NCBI RefSeq assembly: GCF_025673445.1
Contig: NZ_JAOVQN010000018.1
Location: 50,276 to 114,275, forward strand
Origin: Ruegeria_B marisflavi
GTDB lineage: Bacteria; Pseudomonadota; Alphaproteobacteria; Rhodobacterales; Rhodobacteraceae
Reading direction: 5' to 3'
DNA length: 64,000 nt
Below the pieces are notes generated by a model that saw only the letters and a program-made list of their open reading frames with translations, had not been told where the DNA came from and ran no database searches. Shown here piece after piece: positions 35,597-44,051 of the stretch. The stretch's first letter is position 1. Every line of letters starts with the position of its first letter. A program made the translations under genes and the position numbers.

Positions 35597-36523
35597 TTAG
35601 TCTTGTAACGGATCACCGACCCGCATGATTTCCCACTCTAGCGTTATGCCGCTGTTGTCGTAAACCTTTTTTCGCACCTCTTCGCCCAGACCTTCCAGAT
35701 CTGCGGCGGTGGCGCCACCGGCGTTGATCATGAAGTTCGAGTGTTTCTCGCTCATCTGCGCCCCGCCCCGGCGCGCGCCGCGCATCCCGGCGTCATCGAT
35801 CACCTTCCACGCCTTCAGCTCATGCGTGTCATCCGCCCGCCCGGTCGAGGAAAACCCGGCCGGATTGCGAAAGGTCGATCCGGCGCTGCGCTCCTTGGTC
35901 GGTTGGGTTTCGTCGCGCTTTTGCAACTGCGCCTCCATCCGCGCATGCAGCTCCTCGGGGTCGCCCTCGGGCCCGTGCAGCACCGCCGAGACCAGCACCG
36001 CGCCCTCGGGCAGGTCCGACTGGCGATAGCGGAAATTCAGATCCCCGGCGCCCAGTTCCGCAATCTCGCCATCGCGCATCACCACGGTCGCGCTGTGAAA
36101 CACATCCGCCACATAGCTGCCATAGCAGCCCGCATTCATCCGTACTGCCCCGCCGATCGAGCCGGGAATGGTCCGCAAAAAGGTCAGGTCAATGCCCGCA
36201 TCCGCCGCCTTCTTGGCCACATGCGCATCCAGCGCCGCCGCCCCGGCGGTCACCGTGTTGCCCTCGACCTCAATCATGTTAAACCCGCGCCCCAGCCGGA
36301 TCACCACGGCCCGGATGCCGCCATCCCGCACGATCAGGTTCGACCCGACCCCGATCGGAAACACCGCCACATCGGCCGGAAGCAGGCGCAGAAAGGTTTG
36401 CAGGTCCGCCACATCGGCCGGCTGAAACAGCCAATCCGCCGGTCCGCCCACCCGCAGCCAGGTAAGCTCCGACAACGCCCGGTTCGGGGTCAGCCTGCCC
36501 CTGATTTTGCTGGTGTCGATCAT
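35597..36523 (-). CDS. murB: UDP-N-acetylenolpyruvoylglucosamine reductase MurB
   Basis: A 308-residue FAD enzyme reducing UDP-GlcNAc-enolpyruvate to UDP-MurNAc. FAD-binding and active-site motifs are GVGSNLIVRDGG, GSIGGAVRMNAGCYG, AGSTFRNP and the C-terminal SEKHSNFMINAGGATAADL. The ATG at 36523 (MIDTSKIRG) is chosen. A longer frame from 36802 gives an Arg/Gly-rich extension that overlaps the neighbouring gene and is not part of MurB. A 105-base gap separates it from ddl. Confidence 0.96.
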   Translation of the reverse strand: MIDTSKIRGRLTPNRALSELTWLRVGGPADWLFQPADVADLQTFLRLLPADVAVFPIGVGSNLIVRDGGIRAVVIRLGRGFNMIEVEGNTVTAGAAALDAHVAKKAADAGIDLTFLRTIPGSIGGAVRMNAGCYGSYVADVFHSATVVMRDGEIAELGAGDLNFRYRQSDLPEGAVLVSAVLHGPEGDPEELHARMEAQLQKRDETQPTKERSAGSTFRNPAGFSSTGRADDTHELKAWKVIDDAGMRGARRGGAQMSEKHSNFMINAGGATAADLEGLGEEVRKKVYDNSGITLEWEIMRVGDPLQD

Positions 36524-36591
36524 CTCTGCCCGCCCGTCTTGTTCGCACCGGGCATGTAACCCGGATCGCCCTCCGCGAACAACGGCAAAGC

Positions 36592-36870
36592 TCAGCGCCG
36601 CGCCCTGAGCCAGCCCAGCGCGCCCCCGGCCAGCAGCCCGACCACCACAGGCCCCAGCCCCAGAACCGTCAGCGCCGCGGTTGCGATCCCGGTCCAGGGA
36701 TCGTCCATCGCCTCGGCATAAAGCAGCAACAACGCCAACGCGGCGCTCGACATCAGGCCAAGCGTCAGCACCCGCCGCATCCGCCCGGTCCGGCCCAGCC
36801 AATGGCCCAACCAGGCCGCGCCGCCAAAGATCATCAGCGGAATGATATAGAGAAGCAGGTTGTCACCCAC
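36592..36870 (-). CDS. Small membrane protein (unknown), GTG start
   Basis: A ~92-residue hydrophobic protein with three likely membrane helices (LLLYIIPLMIFGGAAWLGHW, VLTLGLMSSAALALLLLYAE and VLGLGPVVVGLLAGGALGW). The start is GTG at 36870 behind GGAGGCGC, overlapping the upstream membrane-protein gene by eight bases. I do not recognise the family. Position between murB and the DUF2484 genes suggests a cell-envelope role but proves nothing. Confidence 0.6.
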   Translation of the reverse strand: MGDNLLLYIIPLMIFGGAAWLGHWLGRTGRMRRVLTLGLMSSAALALLLLYAEAMDDPWTGIATAALTVLGLGPVVVGLLAGGALGWLRARR

Positions 36871-37129
36871 GCCTGCGCCTCCAGCAGCCGAAACCCGCGC
36901 CGCCCAGTAGCCCCAGCGCCATCGGCAGGCAGAACAGGACGCCCACAATGCCCGGGCCCATCCCCTCCCAGCCGAAAAGTTGTGAATGGAAAACCAGTAG
37001 CCAGGCAACAACCACCGCCGCCACCGCAGCCAGCACCGCCCAGATCGCGGCCCCGATCCGCGCCAGCAGAACGCCCGCCGCTAGGCCCAGCGCCAGCAAA
37101 CCGACCGGTATCAGAAACTCCGGATCCAC
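36863..37129 (-). CDS. Small membrane protein (unknown), GTG start
   Basis: An 88-residue hydrophobic protein starting with GTG at 37129, with about three membrane segments (IPVGLLALGLAAGVLLA, IWAVLAAVAAVVVAWLLVF and PGIVGVLFCLPMALGLLGG) and an Arg-rich tail (GCWRRRRG). It starts three bases after the DUF2484 gene ends and overlaps the next small membrane gene. The family is unrecognised. These small genes occupy the murC-murB gap, usually conserved in Rhodobacterales. Confidence 0.6.
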   Translation of the reverse strand: MDPEFLIPVGLLALGLAAGVLLARIGAAIWAVLAAVAAVVVAWLLVFHSQLFGWEGMGPGIVGVLFCLPMALGLLGGAGFGCWRRRRG

Positions 37130-37132
37130 CGC

Positions 37133-37378
37133 TCAGGACCTCGGGCGCCGCAGCCAGCGGCCCAGGTAGATCACCGGCCAGCGTAACACCGACATTCCGC
37201 CCGCCAACACAACCAGCCCGATCCACGGCCCGTTCTCATAGGTGACATAGCCCAGGATCGAAATACCCACCACGATCAGCATATACGCATTGCGCCAATG
37301 ATGGTCGCGGCTAGGCAGCATCGCGATGACATTTGCAGCCACGGCCCAAACACAGGCGAGGATGAGGGAAACGCTCAT
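37133..37378 (-). CDS. DUF2484-family membrane protein
   Basis: An 81-residue protein with two or three membrane helices (LILACVWAVAANVIAMLPSR, then AYMLIVVGISILGYVTYENG). The WxxxAxxxAMLPxR opening and the Rhodobacterales mur-gene location match DUF2484. Homologues are sometimes misnamed UDP-N-acetylmuramate-alanine ligase because of their neighbourhood. Function unknown. It overlaps the paralogue upstream by four bases. Confidence 0.72.
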   Translation of the reverse strand: MSVSLILACVWAVAANVIAMLPSRDHHWRNAYMLIVVGISILGYVTYENGPWIGLVVLAGGMSVLRWPVIYLGRWLRRPRS

Positions 37379-37629
37379 TCCGCAGGCTCCTGTTCACGCC
37401 GCGTGGCCTTGCGCCACAGATACCGCAAGGGATTGCGGAACATCGACACAAAAGCCCCCAGCGCCAGCAGCCCCGGCAGCACCCCGTGCTCGTACCCAAT
37501 AGAGAAAATCAGCACCGGCGCCAGTATCAAGAGCGCAACTCCCGGAACGTATTGCCGCCGCATCGGCAGCATCGCGACCACGGTCGAGGCCAGCACCCAG
37601 AACGCGCCCAGAATGATTGACCAGCTCAT
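37375..37629 (-). CDS. DUF2484-family membrane protein (tandem paralogue)
   Basis: An 84-residue paralogue of the neighbouring DUF2484 protein: WVLASTVVAMLPMRRQY corresponds to WAVAANVIAMLPSRDHH, and both continue into two further hydrophobic segments and a basic tail. Four-base overlaps link it to the permease gene before it and the paralogue after it. The pair looks like a local duplication. Function unknown. Confidence 0.72.
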   Translation of the reverse strand: MSWSIILGAFWVLASTVVAMLPMRRQYVPGVALLILAPVLIFSIGYEHGVLPGLLALGAFVSMFRNPLRYLWRKATRREQEPAE

Positions 37630-38816
37630 GTCATCCCTTTCAAAGCAACCGCCAGCGCCGCCAGCGACAGCACCAATCCCACCACCGGGACTGCCATAGG
37701 CACCCGGAACCGGGCCTCCGGCTCCCGCCTTTTCTGGACGATCAGCGCCGCGTTGACCAGCGCAAACACCGCCAAGAGGATCGACGAGGTGGTTCCCGCC
37801 AGCGTTTCAAGCTGCACATAGAGCGCGCAAAGGATCACCGCCGCCCCGACCAGAACCGTCGCCAGCACCGGCGTGCCAAAGCGCGGATGCGCATGGTGGA
37901 ACCGGCCCAGCGCCGGGTACCGGCCGCCCAGCCCGTAAAGAACCCGCGCCGCCATGACGATCTGCGCCAATATTCCATTCAGCGCGGCAAAGACCGCGAT
38001 GGCCGACAGAAACGCCGCATCGCCACCCCGCGCGGTCTGCCAGACCAGCGCCAGCGGGCTGCGCGACTGCCCCAGCTGTTCCAGCGGCACCGCCCGCACC
38101 GCCGCCAGCGCCACCAGACCGTAAAGCAGCGAGGTGATCACCAGCGAGATCAGGATCGCCCGCGGCAGAGTGCGCTCGGGGTCCTCGACCTCTTCGGCCA
38201 TGTTGACGATATCCTCGAAGCCGATAAAGGCGAAGAACGCCAGGATGCCGCCCAGCCCGATGCCGCTCCAGACCGGCGCCACCGGCATCGCCCAGTCGGG
38301 CGAGGCCTCGGCCCCCAGCCCGGCCCAGATCACCAGCACCAGCCCACCAAGTTCTATCGCGGTGAACACGGCGGCCAGCGCCAGGCTCTCCAGCACGCCT
38401 GCCACTGCCACCAACATCAGCGCCACGCCCAGGCCCACCATCGCCCAGACCGGATCGATCGCGACGATCCCGGTCAGGTACCCGACCCCGCCGCGTAACA
38501 CCGCCCCCGCCGATATCGTCCCCGCCGAGACCACCGCCAGCCCCACCAGCAGGGCCAGCGCCCGGCTGTTCAGCCCGGTCCCGACATAGGCCGCCTCGCC
38601 CGCCGCCTCGGGCAGCCGGGTCGAGAATTCGGCATAGCTCAGCGCCGTCGGCGCCGCGATCAGCCCGGCCACGACAAAGGCCAGCGGCGCCCAGATCCCG
38701 GCATCCGCCGCCACCGCGCCCACCAGCACATAGATCCCGGCCCCCACCATCACGCCGACGCCATAGGCGGTCAGCAATCCCAGACCGATACGGCGTTTCA
38801 GCGGGGGTTCCGTCAT
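37626..38816 (-). CDS. APC-superfamily amino-acid permease
   Basis: A 396-residue inner-membrane permease with about 11-12 helices. APC-family marks are GLLTAYGVGVMVGAGIYVLVG in the first helix, the glycine-rich motif that contacts substrate, and FFAFIGFEDIVNMAEEVEDPERTLPRA, the conserved loop of this family. It imports or exchanges an amino acid or polyamine; the substrate is unknown. It overlaps the DUF2484 gene by four bases and starts five bases after the murC stop, so it could be co-transcribed with the mur genes. Confidence 0.88.
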   Translation of the reverse strand: MTEPPLKRRIGLGLLTAYGVGVMVGAGIYVLVGAVAADAGIWAPLAFVVAGLIAAPTALSYAEFSTRLPEAAGEAAYVGTGLNSRALALLVGLAVVSAGTISAGAVLRGGVGYLTGIVAIDPVWAMVGLGVALMLVAVAGVLESLALAAVFTAIELGGLVLVIWAGLGAEASPDWAMPVAPVWSGIGLGGILAFFAFIGFEDIVNMAEEVEDPERTLPRAILISLVITSLLYGLVALAAVRAVPLEQLGQSRSPLALVWQTARGGDAAFLSAIAVFAALNGILAQIVMAARVLYGLGGRYPALGRFHHAHPRFGTPVLATVLVGAAVILCALYVQLETLAGTTSSILLAVFALVNAALIVQKRREPEARFRVPMAVPVVGLVLSLAALAVALKGMT

Positions 38817-38821
38817 CTCTG

Positions 38822-40222
38822 CTATCCTTTCAAGCGCTCCGGCAGGTTATTGGCCCATGCGCTGATTGTACCAGCCCCCAGGCAAACCACCATGTCGCCC
38901 GGGCGCGCATGTTCGCGCACCAGCCGCTCGAGGTAATCCTCGCTCAGGAGCGCGCTGGCATGCTTGTGGCCCCGGCGGATCAGCCCGGCGACCAGCGCGT
39001 CGCGGTCGGCGCCCTCAATCGGGTCCTCGCCCGCGGCATAGACTTCGGCGATCGCCACCACGTCGGCGGCATCGAAACAGGCGCAGAACTCCTGAAACAG
39101 GTTATGCAGCCGCGTATAGCGATGCGGTTGATGCACCGCGATCACCCGGCCCGAACTGGCCTGCCGCGCCGCCTTCAGCACGGCTGCAATCTCGACCGGG
39201 TGATGGCCGTAATCGTCGATAATGGTCACGCCGCCGACCTCACCCACCTTGGTGAACCGGCGCCCGACGCCGCCAAAGGCCGCCAGAGCCGAGCGGATAT
39301 CCTCGGCGCTCATCCCCAGATGACGGGCCACCGCCACCGCGCTCAGTGCGTTCGACACGTTGTGATCGCCCGGCATCGGCAGGGTACAGCCCTCGATCAC
39401 CGCGCCCTCGTAGCGCAGCGCCACATCGAAATGCGCCACCCCGCCCTGGTAGCGCAGGTTCACGGCGCGCACGTCGGCCTCTTCGTTGAACCCATAGGTG
39501 CGCACCCGCCGGTCGGTCACCCGGTCCACAAGCGCCCGCACCTCGGCATGATCGGTGCAGCACACCGCCAGCCCGTAGAACGGGATATGCGACAAAAAAT
39601 CGAAAAATCCCTGCCGCAACGCCTCGATAGAGCCCCAATGCTCCATATGCTCGGGATCGATATTGGTCACGATGGCAATGGTCACCGGCAGCCGGTTGAA
39701 CGAGCCGTCGCTTTCGTCGGCCTCGACCACCATCCATTCGCCCTGCCCCATCCGCGCGTTCGAACCATAGGCATGGATGATCCCGCCATTGACCACGGTC
39801 GGATCGAACCCGCCCGCCACCATCAGTTCGGCCATCATCGTCGTCGTCGTGGTCTTGCCATGGGTTCCGGCAATGGCGACGTTGGATTTCAGCCGCATCA
39901 GCTCGGCCAGCATCTCGGCCCGCCTGACCACCGGCAGACCGCATTTGCGCGCCTCGTCCAGCTCGGGGTTGCCCGGCTTGATCGCCGATGACACCACCAC
40001 AACCTCCGCCTGCCCCAGGTTTTCGGCGCGCTGGCCGACAAAGATCTGCGCCCCCAGCTCGGCCAGACGATCGGTGATTTTCGACGCCTTCAGGTCCGAA
40101 CCCTGCACCTGGTACCCCAGCCGCAGCAGCACTTCGGCAATGCCCGACATGCCGATACCGCCGATGCCCACGAAATGGATCGGGCCGGTCTCGGGCGGCA
40201 GTTTGGTCGCTGCGCTCATCAT
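38822..40222 (-). CDS. murC: UDP-N-acetylmuramate--L-alanine ligase MurC
   Basis: A 466-residue Mur ligase adding L-Ala to UDP-MurNAc. Present are HFVGIGGIGMSG, the ATP P-loop AGTHGKTTTTTMMAELM, EADESDGSF and NIDPEHMEHWG. Tandem ATGs at 40222 and 40219 follow GGAGA; the second is the more common kind of opening (MSAATKL). The start overlaps the murG stop. Catalytic features are complete. Confidence 0.97.
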   Translation of the reverse strand: MMSAATKLPPETGPIHFVGIGGIGMSGIAEVLLRLGYQVQGSDLKASKITDRLAELGAQIFVGQRAENLGQAEVVVVSSAIKPGNPELDEARKCGLPVVRRAEMLAELMRLKSNVAIAGTHGKTTTTTMMAELMVAGGFDPTVVNGGIIHAYGSNARMGQGEWMVVEADESDGSFNRLPVTIAIVTNIDPEHMEHWGSIEALRQGFFDFLSHIPFYGLAVCCTDHAEVRALVDRVTDRRVRTYGFNEEADVRAVNLRYQGGVAHFDVALRYEGAVIEGCTLPMPGDHNVSNALSAVAVARHLGMSAEDIRSALAAFGGVGRRFTKVGEVGGVTIIDDYGHHPVEIAAVLKAARQASSGRVIAVHQPHRYTRLHNLFQEFCACFDAADVVAIAEVYAAGEDPIEGADRDALVAGLIRRGHKHASALLSEDYLERLVREHARPGDMVVCLGAGTISAWANNLPERLKG

Positions 40223-41313
40223 GTCTCCTTCCCGGTCAGCTCTTCCACCAGCCGCAACAGTCTTTCGGTCGCGTCCGGCGCGCCCACCGACAGGGCCGCA
40301 TTCGCCATCTGCAAGGCGGCATCCGGGTTCGACAGCACCGCCGTGATCTGCGCCGTCAGCGCCGCAGGCGTCAGCGCGCTTTCGGGGATCAGGATCGCGG
40401 CATTGGCGCCCGCCAGCCCGCGCGCATTTGCGGTCTGGTGATCGCCCGCCGCCGCCGCATAGGGGATCAGGATCGAGGGCCGCCCGATCACGCTGATATC
40501 GGCCACGCTCGACGCGCCCGCCCGGCTGATCACCAGCTGCGCCTCGGACATGCGCCGGGGAATATCCTTGAAGAACGGCTGCACATCGGCGTCGATCCCA
40601 TGCGCGGCATAGAACTCGGTCACCCGCTGACCGTCCTCGTCCCGCGCCTGATGCGATACCCGGATATGCTGGCGCAGCTCGTCGGGCAGCGCCGCGATGG
40701 CCTCGGGCACCACATCGCTCAGAATGCGCGCGCCCTGACTGCCGCCCATCACCAGAACCGACATCGGATAGGGTCCGGGCGCGATATAGGCCGCACCGGC
40801 GCGCTCCAGCACCGCGCCCCGCACCGGGTTGCCCACATGGAACCCCTTGGCGCCCTCGGGCAGATCCGTCGGCCAGACACCGCAGGCCACCTGCGCCACC
40901 CGTTTGGCAAAGATCTGGTTCACCCGACCCAGCACGCCGTTCTGTTCATGGATCATCCGGGGCACGCTCAGCAGCGTCGCCGCCGCCAGTGCCGGGATCG
41001 ACGGATAACCGCCAAAGCCCACCACCACGTCGGGCCGGTCGCGCCGCATCTGCATCGCCATCGACAGCACGCCCCCGCCAATCCGGGGCGCGACCATCGC
41101 CTTGGCCAGCAGGCCGCCCCGCGCAAATGTCGCGCTCGACACCTGCACGATCTCGGTCGAATGCGGAAATCCGCCGGTATAGCGCGCGCCGCGCTCGTCG
41201 GTCGACAGGCGCACCCGCCAGCCCTTGCGCAGCATCGTCTCGGCCAGCGCCTGCGCGGGGAACATATGCCCCCCGGTTCCGCCCGCCGCGATCATCAGGT
41301 ATTTCCGCGTCAT
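40219..41313 (-). CDS. murG: UDP-GlcNAc:lipid I N-acetylglucosaminyltransferase MurG
   Basis: A 364-residue GT-B glycosyltransferase that makes lipid II at the inner face of the membrane. Hallmarks are IAAGGTGGHMFPAQALAE, GFGGYPSIPALAAA, HEQNGVLGRVN, MGGSQGARILS and SRAGASSVADI. The ATG at 41313 is used; the frame extends upstream but the extra residues are unrelated. It lies 13 bases downstream of ftsW and overlaps murC. Confidence 0.97.
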   Translation of the reverse strand: MTRKYLMIAAGGTGGHMFPAQALAETMLRKGWRVRLSTDERGARYTGGFPHSTEIVQVSSATFARGGLLAKAMVAPRIGGGVLSMAMQMRRDRPDVVVGFGGYPSIPALAAATLLSVPRMIHEQNGVLGRVNQIFAKRVAQVACGVWPTDLPEGAKGFHVGNPVRGAVLERAGAAYIAPGPYPMSVLVMGGSQGARILSDVVPEAIAALPDELRQHIRVSHQARDEDGQRVTEFYAAHGIDADVQPFFKDIPRRMSEAQLVISRAGASSVADISVIGRPSILIPYAAAAGDHQTANARGLAGANAAILIPESALTPAALTAQITAVLSNPDAALQMANAALSVGAPDATERLLRLVEELTGKET

Positions 41314-41326
41314 CTCAACCGCCTGT

Positions 41327-42490
41327 CTATCCGCGCCCGCGCAACAGATCGCCAAGCTCTCCTTGCGGGCGGGAGCGGGTGAAACACAGAAGCATGCCCA
41401 CCGCAATACCGCCCGCGATCAGGGACGAGCCGCCATAGCTCACAAACGGCAACGTCATGCCCTTGGCCGGCAGCAGGCGCACCGCCACCCCCATGTTGAT
41501 CATCGCCTGCACGCCAAAGGTGCAGGCCAGCCCGGTTCCGGCCAGACGGATGAACATGTCCCGCTCGCGCATCAGCCGCAACAGCGAACGCACCACGATC
41601 GAGGCATAGAGCGCGATGATGATCAGCACCAGCACCAGCCCGTATTCCTCGGCCGCCACCGCGATGATGAAATCGGTATGCGCGTCCGGCAGCGACCACT
41701 TGACCTGCCCCTCGCCGACGCCGACGCCGAACAGCCCGCCCTCGCGGATCGCATTGGTGGCATAGCCCAACTGGGTCGTCGGATCGACATCGGGGTTCAG
41801 AAACCCGTCGATGCGGCGGGCGAAATGCTCGGAATTGGAATAGGCCACCATGCCGCCCAGAACCACCACACCGGCCATCAACACCAGCAGCAGCATCGGC
41901 GCCCCGGCGACAAAATACATCACGCCCCAGCCGAACAGCACCAGACAGGCCTGGCCGAAATCGGGCTGCATCACCAGCATCAGCACGATCGCCATGCACA
42001 GCGAAAAGGACCACAGCCGCCCCGGCGGGCCGTTGATCTCCTGCGCGGCGGCAAACAGCCAGGCCGCCACCACCATGAATCCGGGCTTCAGAAACTCCGA
42101 CGGTTGCACCGAGGCAAAACCCAGGCTGTACCACCGCACCGCGCCCTTGCCGAAATCGGTGCCAAAGACCGGCAGCAGCGCCAGTGAAACGAAAGCGCCC
42201 AGGAACCCCAGCACCGCCAGCCGCCGCACCAGCGTGGGCGACATCATCGAGGTGAGCAGCATCGCAACAATGGCCAGCCCGCCAAAGAACGTCTGCCGCT
42301 GCACGTAATGGAACGGGTCGAACCCGTTGCGCGCGGCCAGCGGCGGCGAGGCCGCGAGCCCCAGCAGCAGCCCGATCCCGAACAGGATCAGCACACAGGA
42401 CATCGACCATTTGTCGAGCGTCCGCCACCACTTGGGAAGAATCGGTTCGCCGCCCCGTTCCGGGACGGCCCCATACACCATGTCGGTCAT
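41327..42490 (-). CDS. ftsW: Lipid II polymerase FtsW
   Basis: A ~387-residue SEDS-family septal glycosyltransferase with about ten membrane helices. Landmarks are FASVQPSEFLKPGFM, MQPDFGQACLV with the catalytic Asp of the family, EYGLVLVLIII and LPFVSYGGSS near the C-terminus. The ATG at 42490 (MTDMVYG) is chosen; a second ATG at 42481 is possible. The frame extends beyond into sequence with no family resemblance. It begins a block ftsW-murG-murC following an intergenic hairpin. Confidence 0.95.
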   Translation of the reverse strand: MTDMVYGAVPERGGEPILPKWWRTLDKWSMSCVLILFGIGLLLGLAASPPLAARNGFDPFHYVQRQTFFGGLAIVAMLLTSMMSPTLVRRLAVLGFLGAFVSLALLPVFGTDFGKGAVRWYSLGFASVQPSEFLKPGFMVVAAWLFAAAQEINGPPGRLWSFSLCMAIVLMLVMQPDFGQACLVLFGWGVMYFVAGAPMLLLVLMAGVVVLGGMVAYSNSEHFARRIDGFLNPDVDPTTQLGYATNAIREGGLFGVGVGEGQVKWSLPDAHTDFIIAVAAEEYGLVLVLIIIALYASIVVRSLLRLMRERDMFIRLAGTGLACTFGVQAMINMGVAVRLLPAKGMTLPFVSYGGSSLIAGGIAVGMLLCFTRSRPQGELGDLLRGRG

Positions 42491-42622
42491 GACACCACTG
42501 CCGTTTGCTGCCTCGTTCGCGCCCCTGTTCGGGGTCTTCGTGCCCGGTTCGCGCCGGATCTGGGGGCAGAGTACTGCAAAGGCGCCAATCGTGCCAGCCT
42601 CTTTGTCGGCAGGCGGCATATC

Positions 42623-42647
42623 TCCGCCCCGGGGCAACCGGGGCGGA
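42623..42647 (-). terminator. Hairpin after the tautomerase gene
   Basis: A GC-rich stem (TCCGCCCCGG / CCGGGGCGGA, 10 bp) with a 5-base loop lies ten bases downstream of the tautomerase stop and before ftsW. It has no T-run on either side. It likely separates the GST-tautomerase operon from ftsW. Confidence 0.5.
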
Positions 42648-42656
42648 ATCCGGGGG

Positions 42657-42863
42657 TCAGACCGCCTTGCGGCGGCGGTACTCCTCGACCGGCAGCCCGG
42701 CGATCCCCCAATGCTCCATCTCCACCTCGTCGACGACGACAACCGTGGTCTCGGGGTTCTTGTCCAGCACCTGCTTGAGCAGGTCGGTGACACCGGCGAT
42801 CAGCTCGGCCTTTTGCGCGGGCGTGGCCCCTTCGCGGGTGATCTTGATATTGACGTAAGGCAT
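42657..42863 (-). CDS. 4-oxalocrotonate tautomerase-family protein
   Basis: A 68-residue tautomerase with the catalytic Pro directly after the initiator Met (MPYVNIKITREG), plus the family's EVEMEHWGIAGLPVEEY C-terminus. These small beta-alpha-beta proteins assemble into hexamers and isomerise 2-hydroxydienoates or related oxo acids. Here it is third in a GST/NTF2-like/tautomerase operon under likely HxlR control. The physiological substrate is unknown. Confidence 0.88.
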   Translation of the reverse strand: MPYVNIKITREGATPAQKAELIAGVTDLLKQVLDKNPETTVVVVDEVEMEHWGIAGLPVEEYRRRKAV

Positions 42864-42927
42864 GAAAACCCTCCTCTTGGCTCTAAGGAACGGCGCGCCG
42901 GGTCGCGCCGCCCGCCTATTCAGAGCG

Positions 42928-43317
42928 CTATGTCAGCGGCTCGGCATGAAACACCTTGGCCAGGATCTGCCAGCGCCCGTCCTGTCGCACAAAGGTCAGG
43001 AAATCGGTGAAATAGCTGTCGCCGATGGCACAGTTCACCACCGCCCGCGCCGTATCCGGCCCGGCAAAGTCGATCGACTGGATACGATCCCGCCGCGCCT
43101 CGCCCTTGCTGGCAGGTGACACCCGCTGATCGACCACCGCGAAATAGGTCTCCATGTCGCGATAGAGCCAGTCGCCGCCGCTGGCACAGGCATAGATCGC
43201 CTGCGGGTGGAACACCTGCCGCAGCCGGGCGCTGTCGGCATGGTGCAGCCCGTCGAAATAGGTCCCGATCACCGCCTGAACGGCGGCAAAGGGCGCCTCT
43301 CCGGTCGTCATGCTCAT
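42928..43317 (-). CDS. NTF2-like (putative lumazine-binding) protein
   Basis: A ~129-residue protein with the cone-shaped NTF2/SnoaL fold pattern: VIGTYFDGLHHADSARLRQVFHPQAIY at the start, DRIQSIDFAG, and the closing DGRWQILAKVFHAEP. Members are isomerases, hydrolases or binding proteins; the small-molecule substrate is not obvious. The start at 43317 overlaps the GST stop by four bases; an internal Met two codons later could also start. It belongs to the GST operon. Confidence 0.8.
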   Translation of the reverse strand: MSMTTGEAPFAAVQAVIGTYFDGLHHADSARLRQVFHPQAIYACASGGDWLYRDMETYFAVVDQRVSPASKGEARRDRIQSIDFAGPDTARAVVNCAIGDSYFTDFLTFVRQDGRWQILAKVFHAEPLT

Positions 43318-43928
43318 CCCAACAGCCCCTCGGCCTGCATCGCGGCACGGGCCGCGGGGCGCTCGGCCACCCGGGCCACCAGCGCCTTGAGGTTGGGCAC
43401 GCCGTCCAGCGACAGGCCCAGGAAATTGGCCCAGTTGGTGACCACGAACAGATAGGCATCGGCCACGCTGAACTGTGCCCCGTTCAGATAGGCGCGGCCA
43501 TCCCCCAGCATCGCCTCGACCAGCTGCATCCGGCCATTGACCCGCTCGACCGCCGCGTCGCGCGCCTCACCCTCCAGCGGCTTGCCCGAGAAGAACGGCC
43601 CAAACGCCTTGTGCAGCTCGGACGCGATGAAGTTCAGCTGCTCCTGCACCCGCGTGCGACCCAGCCCACCAGCCGCCGGAACCAGCCCCGCGTCCGGGTT
43701 GCGCTCGGCGATCAGTTGCAGGATGGCCGCGCCCTCGGTCACCGTCTCGCCCCCGTCCAGCGTCAGCACGGGCACATATCCCTTGGGGTTGATCGCGCGG
43801 AAATCGCCGCCCGATGCGGTCTTGCCCTCGGCCGTATCCACCTGTTCCAGCTCGAATTTCTCGCCCGCCTCGATCAGGGCGATATGGCTGGCCAGCGAAC
43901 ATGCGCCCGGTTTGTAGTAGAGTTTCAT
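43314..43928 (-). CDS. Glutathione S-transferase (beta-class-like)
   Basis: A 204-residue GST. The N-terminal thioredoxin fold opens with KLYYKPGACSLASHIALIE; Cys10 in the GACSL motif is the residue used by bacterial beta-class GSTs. The cis-Pro segment GYVPVLTLDGG and glutathione-binding TEGAAILQLIAE are present, and the all-helical C-terminal domain (AYLNGAQFSVADAYLFVV) is complete. It conjugates or reduces electrophiles with glutathione. It leads an operon divergent from an HxlR regulator, suggesting induction by an electrophile or quinone. Confidence 0.93.
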   Translation of the reverse strand: MKLYYKPGACSLASHIALIEAGEKFELEQVDTAEGKTASGGDFRAINPKGYVPVLTLDGGETVTEGAAILQLIAERNPDAGLVPAAGGLGRTRVQEQLNFIASELHKAFGPFFSGKPLEGEARDAAVERVNGRMQLVEAMLGDGRAYLNGAQFSVADAYLFVVTNWANFLGLSLDGVPNLKALVARVAERPAARAAMQAEGLLG

Positions 43929-43978
43929 CTGTCATTCTCCTGTTTCGGAAAGCTCCGTGGGCAACAGGTAAGAACGCA

Positions 43979-44047
43979 GTTACCAAAGTAAACTTGATTT
44001 CCACTTGTAACTGAATTATCGGGTTACCCCATGGTTACCAGGTAAAC
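43979..44047. promoter_or_regulatory. Repeated HxlR-type operator half-sites in the GST/hxlR divergent region
   Basis: Two related sites lie here: GTTACCAAAGTAAAC (43979-43993) and GTTACCAGGTAAAC (44034-44047), with a further GGTTACCCC in between (44022-44030). Each is an imperfect palindrome of GTTAC / GTAAAC. The second lies only four bases before the hxlR ATG, so binding there would also affect hxlR itself. HxlR proteins bind such short inverted repeats as dimers. A GATAAT-like -10 on the minus strand lies between the sites. Confidence 0.5.
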
Positions 44048-44051
44048 TCCC

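Noticed and set aside
36524..36802. Extended N-terminus of MurB
   Set aside because: The Arg/Gly-rich extension overlaps the small membrane-protein gene and is not found in MurB.
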